A DNA stretch of 64,000 nt from Litoditis marina (lineage: Eukaryota > Nematoda > Chromadorea > Rhabditida > Rhabditidae), in assembly GCA_964036275.1 (NCBI GenBank), contig OZ038434.1, positions 19,705,879-19,769,878 on the forward strand, in the 5' to 3' direction. Positions 52,201 through 61,759 of this stretch are shown piece by piece; the first letter of the stretch is position 1, and every line of letters starts with the position of its first letter. The translations under genes and the position numbers were made by a program. The notes beneath the pieces are model-generated. The model saw only the letters and a program-made list of their open reading frames with translations, was not told the origin of the DNA and made no database searches.

Positions 52201-53528
52201 TTGAGTGGCCGTGCTAACCAAAAACACCCCCAAGTTGACGTGAATGGAGTTGCGATTTTCGCCCTACGTGAGATTTAGTATTCAAACTTGGTATTTTTGA
52301 ACTCCTCTCATGTGTAGAAACTTAAAAATGTTCATCTTATTTGTATAAGTTGAAACAGTCCCGAAATAATTGAGTGGCGGTGCTAACCAAAAACACCCCC
52401 AAATTGACGTGAATGGAGTTGCGATTTTCGCCCTACGTGAGATTTAGTATTCAAACGTGGTATTTTTAAACTCCTCTCATGTGTAGAAACTTAAAAATGT
52501 TCATCTTATTTGTATAAGTTGAAACAGTCCCGAAATAATTGAGTGGCCGTGCTAACCAAAAACACCCCCAAGTTGACGTGAATGGAGTTGCGATTTTTGC
52601 CCTACGTGGGATTTAGTGTTCAAACTTGGTGTTTTTGAACTCCTCTCATGTGTAGAAACTCAAAAATGTTCATCTTATTTGCATAAGTTGAAACAGTCCC
52701 GAAATAATTGAGTGGCCGTGCTAACCAAAAACACCCCCAAGTTGACGTGAATGGAGTTGCGATTTTCGCCCTACGTGAGATTTAGTATTCAAACTTGGTA
52801 TTTTTGAACTCCTCTCATGTGTAGAAACTTAAAAATGTTCATCTTATTTGTATAAGTTGAAACAGTCCCGAAATAATTGAGTGGCGGTGCTAACCAAAAA
52901 CACCCCCAAATTGACGTGAATGGAGTTGCGATTTTCGCCCTACGTGAGATTTAGTATTCAAACTTGGTATTTTTGAACTCCTCTCATGTGTAGAAACTTA
53001 AAAATGTTCATCTTATTTGCATAAGTTGAAACAGTCCCGAAATAATTGAGTGGCGGTGCTAACCAAAAACACCCCCAAGTTGACGTGAATGGAGTTGCGA
53101 TTTTCGCCCTACGTGAGATTTAGTATTCAAACTTGGTATTTTTGAACTCCACTCATGTGTAGAAACTCAAAAATGTTCATCTTATTTGCATAAGTTGAAA
53201 CAGTCCCGAAATAATTGAGTGGCGGTGCTAACCAAAAACACCCCCAAATTGACGTGAATGGAGTTGCGATTTTTGCCCTACGTGAGATTTAGTGTTCAAA
53301 CTTGGTATTTTTGAACTCCCCTCATGTGTAGAAACTCAAAAATGTTCGTCTTATTAGCATAAGTTGAAACAGTCCCGAAATAATTGAGTGGCCGTGCCGT
53401 GCTAACCAAAAACACCCCCAAGTTGACGTGAATGGAGTTGCGATTTTCGCCCTACGTGGGATTTAGTGTTCAAACTTGGTATTTTTGAACTTCTCTCATG
53501 TGTAGAAACTCAAAAATGTTCATCTTAT
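40270..53528 (-). repeat. Non-mirrored outer segment of the minus arm
   Basis: This segment has no counterpart in the plus arm within the window, because the plus arm begins at the position matching 40270. It lacks 82-bp monomers and is rich in the CAGTATTGAAATA marker (40698, 43402, 46788, 49317, and a TATTAAAATA form at 41880). A block with TTCGCCGTACG (44826), GTGCTTACC (44947) and AACGTGGTA (45361) recurs at 51924, 52044 and 52457, an offset of about 7.1 kb, close to 42 monomers. Confidence 0.8.
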
Positions 53529-53563
53529 CTCCATAAAAAGGTTAATCGAACAAAAACAAAAAT

Positions 53564-53640
53564 GATGTCCGTGAAAGGATTCGAACCCTAGGTCTACTGG
53601 ACTGTAGAGCGCTGCTCTGCCGGCTGAGCCAAATGGTCAC
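53564..53640 (-). tRNA. tRNA-like sequence, copy 1 (B box intact)
   Basis: On the minus strand the D arm GCTC-AGCCGGCA-GAGC folds perfectly and the B box GGTTCGAATCC (53577-53587) is canonical. The anticodon region can pair TCTAC with GTAGA but across a 6-nt loop and in the wrong register, and the acceptor arm (GTGACCA with the 3' end) pairs poorly. I call it a tRNA-derived pseudogene or pol III promoter unit with no isotype assigned. Confidence 0.65.
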
Positions 53641-53858
53641 GAAGAAAGAAAGAAATGGACGGCGGCACACGTGCACTGCCCGAAATCAAGGATTGATGAC
53701 GGCTTCTGAGAGAATGCTTACTAACCAAACTTGTAACGCAGTTTTTGTATTTCAAACATCAACTTAGTGTGAATATATTAAAATATTTCGAAAAAGCAAT
53801 TGTGTTAATGTGTAGAGATCCTGACTCCATAAAAGGTTAATCCAACAAACACAAAAAT

Positions 53859-53935
53859 GATGTTCGTGAAGGGATTAGAACCCTCTGCCTACTGGACTGT
53901 AGGGTGCTGCTCTGCCGACTGAGCCAAATGGTCAC
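53859..53935 (-). tRNA. tRNA-like sequence, copy 2 (B box altered)
   Basis: Same 77-nt unit as copy 1. The D arm is retained (GCTC-AGTCGGCA-GAGC), but the B box reads GGTTCTAATCC, replacing the conserved purine after TTC, and the anticodon-side stem is changed (GGGTGC in place of AGAGCGC on the plus strand). Probably a pseudogene. Confidence 0.6.
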
Positions 53936-54149
53936 GAAAAAGAAAGAAATGGACGGCGGCACACGTGCGCTGCCCGAAATCAAGGATTGATCACGGTCTC
54001 TGAGAGAATGCTTACTAACCAAACTTGTAACGCAGTTTTTGTATTTCAAACATCAACTTAGTGTGAACATATTAAAATATTTCGAAAAGCAATTGTGTTA
54101 ATGTGTAGAGATCCTGACTCCATAAAAGGTTAATCCAACACACAAAAAT

Positions 54150-54226
54150 GATGTTCGTGAAGGGATTAGAACCCTCGGCCTACTGGACTGTGGGGTGCTG
54201 CTCTGCCGACTGAGCCAAATGGTCAC
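54150..54226 (-). tRNA. tRNA-like sequence, copy 3 (B box altered)
   Basis: Same unit with the GGTTCTAATCC form of the B box and an intact D arm. Nearly identical to copies 2 and 4, so these three expanded more recently than they split from copy 1. Confidence 0.6.
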
Positions 54227-54442
54227 GAAGAAAGAAAGAAATAGACGGCGGCACACGTGCGCTGCCCGAAATCAAGGATTGATCACGGTTTCTGAGAGAA
54301 TGCTTACTAACCAAACTTGTAACGCAGTTTTTGTATTTCAAACATCAACTTAGTGTGAATATATTAAAATATTTCGAAAAAGCAATTGTGTTAATGTGTA
54401 GAGATCCTGACTCCATAAAAGGTTAATCCAACACACAAAAAT

Positions 54443-54519
54443 GATGTTCGTGAAGGGATTAGAACCCTCGGCCTACTGGACTGTGGGGCGCTGCTCTGCC
54501 GACTGAGCCAAATGGTCAC
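54443..54519 (-). tRNA. tRNA-like sequence, copy 4 (B box altered)
   Basis: Same unit with the GGTTCTAATCC B box and an intact D arm. The downstream spacer differs by a few bases from copy 3, for example CACATGCGC in place of CACGTGCGC. Confidence 0.6.
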
Positions 54520-55077
54520 GAAGAAAGAAAGAAATAGACGGCGGCACACATGCGCTGCCCGAAATCAAGGATTGATCACGGTCTCTGAGAGAATGCTTAC
54601 TAACCAAACTTGTAACGCAGTTTTTGTATTTCAAACATCAACTTAGTGTGAACATCTCTATATATAATTCCCTTGCTTGGTCTGTGTGTGTGTAACAATT
54701 CACACACTTTTGTACTTTTGGTCGAAAATCGAGGGAAAATCACACAGTTTTGTCCTTTTGGTCGAGATGGGAGAGGAGGGCGTGAGCGAACGTGATCGAG
54801 ATGCTTTTCATTTTCATTTCGGCTGGATAGGCGCTCGGTAGTGCTGCGATTTTTCGGCTAAATTACTTTGATTCAATTGTATTGATCAATCAAAAGAGGC
54901 TGCAATGTACTGAAAAGGTGAGATTGATTTTTTTTATTTTTGTGCTCAACTATCTAGGTCACTCTCCGTGTAGATAATGTGTATGATATTGCTTATTGAT
55001 GCTCTCAAAATCTTTTTTGTAGAAAGGGGTATTGTATTCGTTTTGTATGCTGTGTTTATTCAGGAACAGTGTAAAAA

Positions 55078-55132
55078 AGAGAGAAAAAGCGAGAGAGAGA
55101 GAGAGAGAAAGAGAGAGAAAGAGAGACGAAAA
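55078..55132. repeat. GA microsatellite in element A head
   Basis: Mostly AG/GA dinucleotides with AAAG interruptions. It is present at the same relative place in element B (57113-57158) with a slightly different length. Confidence 0.9.
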
Positions 55133-55625
55133 AAGTAGGAATCTATTAATATATTTCGCTACTTTGGTCTGTAACAATTCCATCATTTTGCACTTTTGGT
55201 CGAAAAGAGAGTGAGGCAAATGATGGAACTGGGCAAAGATGGGAGACGTGAGAGGGACGTGCTTTCTGCTTTTCATTTTCAATTGGTAGTGAAATGGGGA
55301 GTGGTGGATCATAGTTTTTCTCCTGTTAGAAAATGAGAACGAGTTTACGAGAGCTGTTCAGACGCGGCAATTTTGGAAAAAGCCATTTTGCTCTACTGGC
55401 GACTCGGGATGCGGCTGGGATGCATTGAAACAGGTATTTGCGATTTATTTTTGGCTTTCTCTCTCTTTCTCTCTGTTTTTCATTATTTTATCCGACTATT
55501 CTGCTTTTTTACTCTTTTTATATGCCCTATGTAGTACACAACTGTTGCGGTCTAAGTGAGGGAGAAATTTTACGCTCTATGTAAGTAAGAACTGTCGTGC
55601 CCTCTGTCAAGAAAGATAATGAGAG

Positions 55626-55626
<1 letters not shown>

Positions 55627-55669
<43 letters not shown>

Positions 55670-55700
55670 AAAGAGAGATAGATAGATAGAGAAATGGAAA
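55627..55700. repeat. GA/GATA microsatellite in element A
   Basis: An uninterrupted GA run of about 38 bp (55629-55666) followed by a degenerate stretch with GATA repeats. Confidence 0.9.
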
Positions 55701-55724
55701 GAGAAGATGTGAGATAATATGTCG

Positions 55725-56322
55725 CGCGTCCTTTGTCCTCCATTTTCGCTGTGTATGTGAGCACCACTGTCCTCATTTCCGCTGTCTATTTCAGTCCCAC
55801 TCTTTCCATTTTGGCTGTCTATGTGAGCCCCATTGTCCCTCATTTTTTGTTGTGTATGTGAACCCACTGTCCCCATTTTGGCTGTCTATGTGAGCCCCAT
55901 TGTCCCCCATTTTTGCTTTGTATGTCAGTTCCACTGTCCCCATTTTGGCTGTCTATGTGAGCCCCACTGTCCCCATTTCCGCTGTCTATGTGAGCCCCAC
56001 TGTCCCCATTTCCGCTGTCTATGTGAGCCCCATTGTCCCCCATTTTTGCTTTGTATGTCAGTTCCACTGTCCCCATTTTGGCGGTCTATGTGAGCCCCAC
56101 TGTCCCCATTTCCGCTGTCTATGTGAGCCCCACTGTCCCCATTTCCGCTGTCTATGTGAGCCCCACTGTCCCCATTTCGGCTGTCTATGGGAGCCCTACG
56201 CATCCTATTTTTGCTGTCTATGTGAGCCCCGCTGTCCCCATTTCCGCTGTCTATGTGAGCCCCACTGTCCCCATTTCGGCTGTCTATGGGAGCCCTACGC
56301 ATCCTATTTTTGCTGTGTATGA
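55725..56322 (+). repeat. 33-bp minisatellite in element A
   Basis: About 18 units of CTGTCTATGTGAGCCCCACT plus CCCATTT-type filler, period 33 bp. Because 33 is a multiple of three and the unit lacks stops, frames stay open on both strands (11-residue periodic peptides such as SPTVPISAVYV and GDSGAHIDSGN). Simultaneous opening of several frames argues for non-coding DNA. Confidence 0.9.
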
Positions 56323-56389
56323 CGGAGAGAGAGAGAGAGAGATGGAAAGAGGGACATAGAAAGAGAGAGAGAGAGGGGGGGGGGGGGGG
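56323..56389. repeat. GA microsatellite ending in a 15-bp G run
   Basis: A GA-rich tract ends in an uninterrupted run of 15 G (56375-56389). Such a run is prone to length error in sequencing. Confidence 0.9.
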
Positions 56390-56606
56390 TTAATAGAGAG
56401 CGTGAAGAAGAAAGAGAGAATATAAAAGAGTCTCGCCTGTCTTGAGAGAGATGTCTCGCGCTCAATGATGAAGAAAAGTCTCGCGCTCTATGTTAGGAAT
56501 AGTTCTCGCGCTCTATGTTAGGGAGAAGTATAGCGCTCTATGTTACGGAGAGATCCCGCGATACACGTGGAGAATAACTTCCGCGCCCTATGTCTAGGAG
56601 AAAAGA

Positions 56607-56681
56607 GGGCCAGGAAGCTCCCGCCAGCCTGGAATAAAAACAGGGAAGGGGCCCGGGCGTTAGCCCGGGCTACCTTCCTTG
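56607..56681 (+). other. 3' hairpin module of element A
   Basis: Two stem-loops. The first pairs CCAGG (56610-56614) with CCTGG (56628-56632). The second pairs GCCCGGGC (56651-56658) with GCCCGGGC (56663-56670) over a GTTA loop, extended by an outer stem ACAGGGAAGG / CCTTCCTTGT with one mismatch. The next element begins immediately afterwards. Confidence 0.8.
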
Positions 56682-57359
56682 TCTCTATATATAATTCCCT
56701 TGCTTGGTCTGTGTGTGTGTAACAATTCACACACTTTTGTACTTTTGGTCGAAAATCGAGGGAAAATCACACAGTTTTGTCCTTTTGGTCGAGATGGGAG
56801 AGGAGGGCGTGAGCGAACGTGATCGAGATGCTTTTCATTTTCATTTCGGCTGGATAGGCGCTCGGTAGTGCTGCGATTTTTCGGCTAAATTACTTTGATT
56901 CAATTGTATTGATCAATCAAAAGAGGCTGCAATGTACTGAAAAGGTGAGATTGATTTTTTTTTATTTTTGTGCTCAACTATCTAGGTCACTCTCCGTGTA
57001 GATAATGTGTATGATATTGCTTATTGATGCTCTCAAAATCTTTTTTGTAGAAAGGGGTATTGTATTCGTTTTGTATGCTGTGTTTATTCAGGAACAGTGT
57101 AAAAAAGAGAGAAAAAGCGAGAGAGAGAGAGAGAAAGAGAGAGAAAGAGAGACGAAAAAAGTAGGAAATTTATAACTGTCTATGTAAACCCCACTGTTCT
57201 CATTTTCACTATTTATGTAAGTCTCACTGTTCTAATTTTTGCTGTGTATGTGAACGCACTGTTTCCATTCGGCTGATGCTGGAAAATTATTTTGACCGTA
57301 AATAGACATAGAGGGAGAGAGAGGGTGAGAAAATAAGTCGTGCCTCCTTTGTTTTGCAT

Positions 57360-58110
57360 TTTCGCTGTGTTTGTAAATTTCCAGGTTTTCATTTTAGCTG
57401 TGTATGTGAGTCCCAATGTTCCCATTCTCGCTGTCTATGTGAGTCCCAATGTTTTCATTCTTGCTGTCTATGTGAGTCCCAATGTTTTCATTTTAGCTGT
57501 GTATGTGAGTCCCAATGTTCCCATTCTCGCTGTCTATGTGAGTCCCAATGTTTTCATTCTTGCTGTCTATGTGAGTCCCAATGTTTTCATTTTAGTTGTG
57601 TATGTGAGTCCCAATGTTCCCATTCTCGCTGTCTATGTGAGTCCCAATGTTTTCATTCTTGCTGTCTATGTGAGTCCCAATGTTTTCATTTTAGCTGTGT
57701 ATGTGAGTCCCAATGTTCCCATTCTCGCTGTCTATGTGAGTCCCAATGTTTTCATTCTTGCTGTCTATGTGAGTCCCAATGTTTTCATTTTAGCTGTGTA
57801 TGTGAGTCCCAATGTTCCCATTCTCGCTGTCTATGTGAGTCCCAATGTTTTCATTCTTGCTGTCTATGTGAGTCCCAATGTTTTCATTTTAGTTGTGTAT
57901 GTGATCCCTACTGTCCACATTTTTGCTGGCTATGTGCGTCCCAATGTTCCCATTCTCGCTGTCTATGTGAGTCCCAATGTTTTCATTTCCATTGTCTATG
58001 TAAATTTCACTCTCCTCATTTTCGCTGTCTGTGTGAGCCTTATTGTTTCTATTTTTGCTGTCTAAGTGAGCCCCACTGTTCCCAGTTTCGCTTTCTATGT
58101 GTGTTGTTAT
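57360..58110 (+). repeat. 33-bp minisatellite with 99-bp higher-order unit
   Basis: Units around CTGTCTATGTGAGTCCCAAT are grouped in threes (GTTCCCATTCTCG, GTTTTCATTCTTG, GTTTTCATTTTAG), giving a 99-bp period from 57418 and 57517 through about 57900. The 241-aa open frame at 57340-58065 (11-residue repeat SPNVFILAVYV) is a by-product; an overlapping frame is open for longer with a Cys-rich repeat. Confidence 0.9.
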
Positions 58111-58115
58111 GCTGT

Positions 58116-58270
58116 TTCAAAAGTAATTGTTGTCACAGGTCCCATGTTAGAGTCTGGCGAGTTGGGAGGCGGCTGGGAGGTATTGAAACAGGTATTTGCT
58201 ATCTATTTTTGGTTTATTATCTCTCTTTGTGTTTCTCTTTCTTTTTCCCATCTCTTTTTCACCTACTCTA
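58116..58270. other. Unique spacer between minisatellite blocks in element B
   Basis: A non-repetitive stretch that partly matches element A around 55385-55470 (GGCTGGGA, GTATTGAAACAGGTATTTGC). No gene seen. Confidence 0.6.
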
Positions 58271-59540
58271 ATGTTCTCATGTTCGCCCAACTGTCCTCAT
58301 TTTTGCTGTGTATGTGAGCCCCGCTATCCCCATTTTCGTTGTCTATGTGATCCCCACTGTCTCAATTTTTGCTGTGTATGGGAACCCCACTGCTCCCTTT
58401 TTGCTGTCTGTGTGAGCCCCAATGTTCTAATTTTCGCTGTGTATTTGAGCCCCACTGTCCCCATTTTCGCTGTGTATTTGATTCCCACTGTCCTAATATT
58501 TGTTGTGTATGTGAGTCCCACTGTCCCCATTTTGATGTGTATGTGAATCCCCAATGTTTTCATTTTGCTGTCTGTGTGAGCCCCGCTGTTCTAATTTTCG
58601 CTGTGTATTTGAGCCCCACTGTCCCCATTTTTGCTGTGTATTTGAACCCCACTGTCCAAATTTTTGCTGTGTGGTTGATTCCCCTGTCCCCATTTTGGCT
58701 GTCTATGTGAGCCCCATTGCCCCCCATTTGTGCTGTGTATGTGAGCTCCACTGTCCCCATTTTGGCTGTCTATGTGAGCTCCATTGTCCCCCATTTTTGC
58801 TGTGTATTTGATTCCCACTGTCCAAATTTGTGCTGTGTATGTGAGTCCTACTGTTCCCATTCCGATGTGTATATGAATCCCAAATCTTTTCATTTTGCTG
58901 TCTGTGTGAGCCCCACTTTTCTAATTTTCGCTGTGTATTTGAGCCCCACTGTCCCCATTTTCGCTGTGTATTTGATTCCCACTGTCTTAATTTTTGCTGT
59001 GTATGTGAGTCCCACTGTCCCCATTTTGATGTGTATGTGAATCCCCAATGTTTGCGTTTTGCTGTCTGTGTGAGCCCCACTGTTCTAATTTTCGCTGTGT
59101 ATTTGAGCCCCACTGTCCTCATTTTTGCTGTGTATTTGAACCCCACTGTCCTAATTTTTGCTGTGTGGTTGATCCTCCCTGTCCTCATTTTGGCTGTCTA
59201 TGTGAGCCCCATTGTCCCCCGTTTTTGCTGTGTATGTGAGCTCCACTGTCCCCATTTTGGCTGTCTATGTGAGCCCAATTGTCCGCCATTTTGGCTGTCT
59301 ATGTGAGCCCCATTGTCCCCCATTTTGGCTGTCTATGTGAGCCTCATTGTCCCCCATTTTGGCTGTCCAAGTGAGCCCAATTCTCTCCATTTTTGCGGTC
59401 TATGTGAGCCCCATTGCTCCCATTGTTGCTGTGTATGTGAGCCCCACTCTCCCCATTTTGGCTGTCTATGTGAGCCTCACTCTCCCCATTTTGGCTGTCT
59501 ATGTGAGCCTCACTGTCTCGATTTTGGCTGTCTATGTTAT
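58271..59540 (+). repeat. Second 33-bp minisatellite block in element B
   Basis: About 38 degenerate units of the CTGT(C/G)TATGTGAGCCCCACTGT type with larger internal repeats (around 58520-58570 and 58860-59050 share the GATGTGTATGTGAATCCC marker). Frames are again open on both strands and not considered genes. Confidence 0.88.
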
Positions 59541-59604
59541 ACAATTAGCAATACGAACAATTCATAGGGTGAACAGTACCAAATAGGAGAGACAGAAGAC
59601 ATAA

Positions 59605-59690
59605 AGAGCGAAAGAGAGGACAAGAGAAAAAGAGAGAGAGAGATAAAGAGAGAAAGAGAGAGAGAGAGAAAGAGCGAGAGAGAGAAGGAT
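59605..59690. repeat. GA-rich microsatellite in element B
   Basis: Degenerate GA/GAAA repeats just 3' of the minisatellite, at the same relative position as in the other elements. Confidence 0.85.
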
Positions 59691-59844
59691 AGCTAGAAAG
59701 AAAAACTCGAACTTCCTTTGCACTCTATACTTCCAATGTCTATGTAATCACAACTGTGTTAGGGAAAGAGAGGGCAAAAAGAAAAAAAGAAAAGAAGAAA
59801 TAGACATCTCGAATTCTCGACGCTACCACCGGCCTAGATTCATC

Positions 59845-59887
59845 AAGGTAGGGGCCCGGGCGTTAGCCCGGGCTACCTTCCTTGTCC
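59845..59887 (+). other. 3' hairpin of element B
   Basis: GCCCGGGC (59854-59861), loop GTTA, GCCCGGGC (59866-59873). The outer stem AAGGTA (59845-59850) pairs with TACCTT (59874-59879), separated from the inner stem by a GGG bulge on the 5' side. It is followed by CCTTGTCC and the head of element C. Confidence 0.8.
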
Positions 59888-59892
59888 ACTAG

Positions 59893-59901
59893 TATAAAAG
59901 G
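59893..59901 (+). promoter_or_regulatory. TATA-box-like motif at element C head
   Basis: TATAAAAGG sits between two CTAG tetramers at the extreme 5' end. It is repeated at 61486-61494 (D) and 63358-63366 (E). It could be a pol II TATA box or simply part of the element terminus; only its conservation is seen. Confidence 0.35.
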
Positions 59902-59910
59902 CTAGTTTGG

Positions 59911-59935
59911 TCTGTGTGTGTGTGTGTGTGTGTGG
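59911..59935. repeat. GT microsatellite in element C head
   Basis: A GT/TG run, shorter in elements A, B, D and E at the same place. Confidence 0.85.
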
Positions 59936-60133
59936 GTTTGTAACAATTTCAGTCGAAAAACCACTGGGGAAGAGTGAGGCAAATGGCGTGGAAAAAACGT
60001 GAGCTAGCTGGATTTTATTTCTATTTTCGAGTGACTACGAATCGGCTGCAGCTGCAATTGGAATGGGGAATAGATTTACTCATTTTATGTTGAACAAGGG
60101 TTGAAGTCACGTAATATACACGCAGCCCGAACA

Positions 60134-60217
60134 GAGAGAAAGAGAAAGAGAGAGGTGGAGAAAGAGAAAGAGAGAGGTAGAGAAAGAGAAAGAGAGAGGT
60201 AGAGAGAGAGGGAGAGA

Positions 60218-60311
<94 letters not shown>
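60134..60311. repeat. Long GA microsatellite in element C
   Basis: A degenerate GAAAGA/GGTAGA lead-in (60134-60220), then about 90 bp of uninterrupted AG dinucleotides to 60311, the longest pure dinucleotide run in the window. Confidence 0.95.
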
Positions 60312-60313
<2 letters not shown>

Positions 60314-61340
60314 CCTAACGAAATGTTAAGGAGAAGTTCCGCGCTCTATGTTAGGAAGAAGTTCCGCGCTCTATGTTAGGGAGAAGTTCCGCGCTCTATG
60401 TTGAGACATCCCGCGCTCTATGTTAAGGAGAAGTTCCGCGCTCTATGTTAGGAAGAAGTTCCGCGCTCTATGTTAGGGAGAAGTTCCGCGCTCTATGCTG
60501 AGACATCCCGCGCTCTATCTTAAGTAGAAGTTCCGCGCTCTATGTTAGGGAGAGATCTCGCACTCTATGTTAAAACATCCCGCGCTCTATGTTAGGAAGA
60601 AATTCCGCGCTCTATGTTAGGGAGAAGTTCCGCGCTCTATGTTGAGACATCCCGCGCTCTATGTTAAGGAGAAGTTCCGCGCTCTATGTTAGGGAGAAGT
60701 TCCGCGCTCTATGCTGAGACATCCCGCGCTCTATCTTAAGTAGACGTTCCGCGCTCTATGTTAGGGAGAGATCTCGCACTCTATGTTAAAACATCCCGCG
60801 CTCTATGTTAGGAAGAAATTCCGCGCTCTATGTTAGGGAGAAGTTCCGCGCTCTATGTTGAGACATCCCGCGCTCTATGTTAAGGAGAAGTTCCGCGCTC
60901 TATGTTAGGAAGAAGTTCCGCGCTCTATGTTAGGGAGAAGTTCCGCGCTCTATGCTGAGACATCCCGCGCTCTATCTTAAGTAGAAGTTCCGCGCTCTAT
61001 GTTAGGGAGAGATCTCGCGCTCTATGTTGAAACATCCCGCGCTCTATGTTAAGGAGAAGTTCCGCGCTCTATGTTAGGAAGAAGTTTCGCGCTCTATGTT
61101 AGGGAGATGTTCCGCGCTCTATGCTGAGACATCCCGCGCTCTATGTTAAGTAGAAATTCCGCGCTCTATGTTAGGGAGAGATCTCGCGCTATAAGTTAGG
61201 AAGAGGGCTCGCGCTCTAAGTTAGATAGAGGACTCGCGCTCTGTTAGGGAGAGTGCTCGCGCTCTTTGTTGGAGAGAGGAGTCGCGCTCTATGTTAGAGA
61301 GAAGACTCGCACTCTATGTTGAAGAGAGGTTTTGCTATTG
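60312..61340 (+). repeat. 22-25-bp CGCGCTCTATGTTA minisatellite in element C
   Basis: Units alternate between TTCCGCGCTCTATGTTAGGG + AGAAG (25 bp) and CCCGCGCTCTATGTTGAGAC + AT (22 bp), with larger repeats of about 6-8 units. Units become degenerate toward 61200-61340. Confidence 0.92.
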
Positions 61341-61394
61341 AAGACATTTTTCGTGCTCGGTGTTGAGGAGAGCTTCAACGGTCCATGTACAGAA

Positions 61395-61480
61395 AAAATA
61401 GGGCCGGGAAGCTCTCGCCAGCCCGGAATAAAAACAAGGGAGGCGGAGGCGGCTTTAGCCGCCGGCGACCTACCTTGTCC
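61395..61480 (+). other. 3' hairpin module of element C
   Basis: CCGGG (61404-61408) pairs with CCCGG (61422-61426), a compensated change compared with CCAGG/CCTGG in element A. The terminal hairpin is GGCGGC (61448-61453), loop TTTA, GCCGCC (61458-61463), with outer stem ACAAGGGAGG / CCTACCTTGT (one mismatch). Confidence 0.8.
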
Positions 61481-61710
61481 ACTAGTATAAAAGGCTAGTT
61501 TGGTGTGTGTGTTTGTAACAATTTCAGTCGAAAAACCAATGGGGAAGAGTGAGGCAAATGGCGTGAAAAAACGTGAGCTAGCTGGATTTCATTTCTATTT
61601 TCAAGTGACTACGAATCGGCTGCAGCTGCAAATCGAATTAGGGAATAGATTTGCTCTATTTAAGTTGAACAAAGTGCGTTAAAGTCACGTGAAATACACG
61701 CAGCCTTCAC

Positions 61711-61759
<49 letters not shown>

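Larger units (their letters stand above)
19988..53528 (-). repeat. 169-bp major satellite, minus-oriented arm
   Basis: About 33.5 kb (near 200 monomers) of the same 169-bp family in reverse complement. From about 20516 to about 40270 the order of rare variants mirrors the plus arm. From about 40270 to the end a different variant mix prevails (GGCCGTG, CTTATTTGTATAAG, CAGTATTGAAATA, CTTTGTATTTTTG) and the 82-bp monomers are absent. Near the end (53390-53400) CCGTG is duplicated. The array stops at TCATCTTA (53528), where the tRNA-like repeat begins. Confidence 0.96.
53529..54654 (-). repeat. ~293-bp tandem repeat with tRNA-like unit (3.8 copies)
   Basis: Units begin with CTCCATAAAAGGTTAATC at 53529, 53825, 54118 and 54411, with steps of 296, 293 and 293 bp. 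Each holds a minus-strand tRNA-like sequence followed by an AT-rich spacer. The first copy differs most (53529-53700), consistent with its edge position. The fourth copy is cut at 54654 by the start of the next element. A 70-aa minus-strand frame here has no recognisable feature and is not called. Confidence 0.9.
54655..56681 (+). mobile_element. Element A: Helitron/HINE-like non-autonomous element
   Basis: It starts with TCTCTATATATAATTCCC directly after the tRNA-like repeat. Its parts in order: a GT-rich head with two GTCGA-containing direct repeats (54655-55141); a second related head-like segment around 55165-55310; GA tracts; a 33-bp minisatellite (55725-56322); GA plus a G run; a short 22-25-bp CGCGCTCTATGTTA minisatellite (about 56451-56605); a 3' module with hairpins (56607-56681). 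A TC start, no terminal inverted repeats, an internal minisatellite and a 3' hairpin suggest a Helitron-type or HINE element. The usual CTRR end is not seen exactly, and no Rep/helicase is present. The class remains an inference. Confidence 0.55.
56682..59887 (+). mobile_element. Element B: Helitron/HINE-like non-autonomous element
   Basis: Its head (56682-57168) is a near-identical copy of 54655-55141, including the TCTCTATATATAATTCC start. Next come a degenerate 33-bp stretch (57175-57290), a long 33-bp minisatellite (57360-58110), a unique spacer (58116-58270), a second minisatellite block (58271-59540), GA tracts and a terminal GCCCGGGC hairpin. The spacer motif GTATTGAAACAGGTATTTGC also occurs in element A near 55420, confirming relatedness. 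No transposase is present. Confidence 0.55.
59888..61480 (+). mobile_element. Element C: Helitron/HINE-like non-autonomous element
   Basis: The head ACTAGTATAAAAGGCTAG is followed by a GT microsatellite and a ~180-bp conserved segment, then a very long GA tract, a 22-25-bp minisatellite (60312-61340) and the 3' hairpin module. Its head aligns with elements D and E but carries indels (for example GTGGAAAAAA versus GTGAAAAAA) that break the 60-aa frame seen in those copies. Confidence 0.55.

Noticed and set aside
4190..53528. CRISPR-like array
   Set aside because: Repeats are contiguous 169-bp monomers with no unique spacers, and all context is eukaryotic.
53837..54049. 70-aa minus-strand frame in the 293-bp repeat
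   Set aside because: It overlaps the tRNA-like unit and is not kept open in the other copies.
54959..55312. 117-aa minus-strand frame with Leu/Ser run
   Set aside because: The hydrophobic run is a translation of the GA microsatellite; not supported as a signal or membrane segment.
57340..58065. 241-aa 11-residue repeat protein
   Set aside because: Overlapping frames are equally open; explained by the 33-bp minisatellite.
61500..61682. 60-aa frame identical at 63372-63554
   Set aside because: Identity reflects the recent D/E duplication; the homologous segment in element C has frame-breaking indels.
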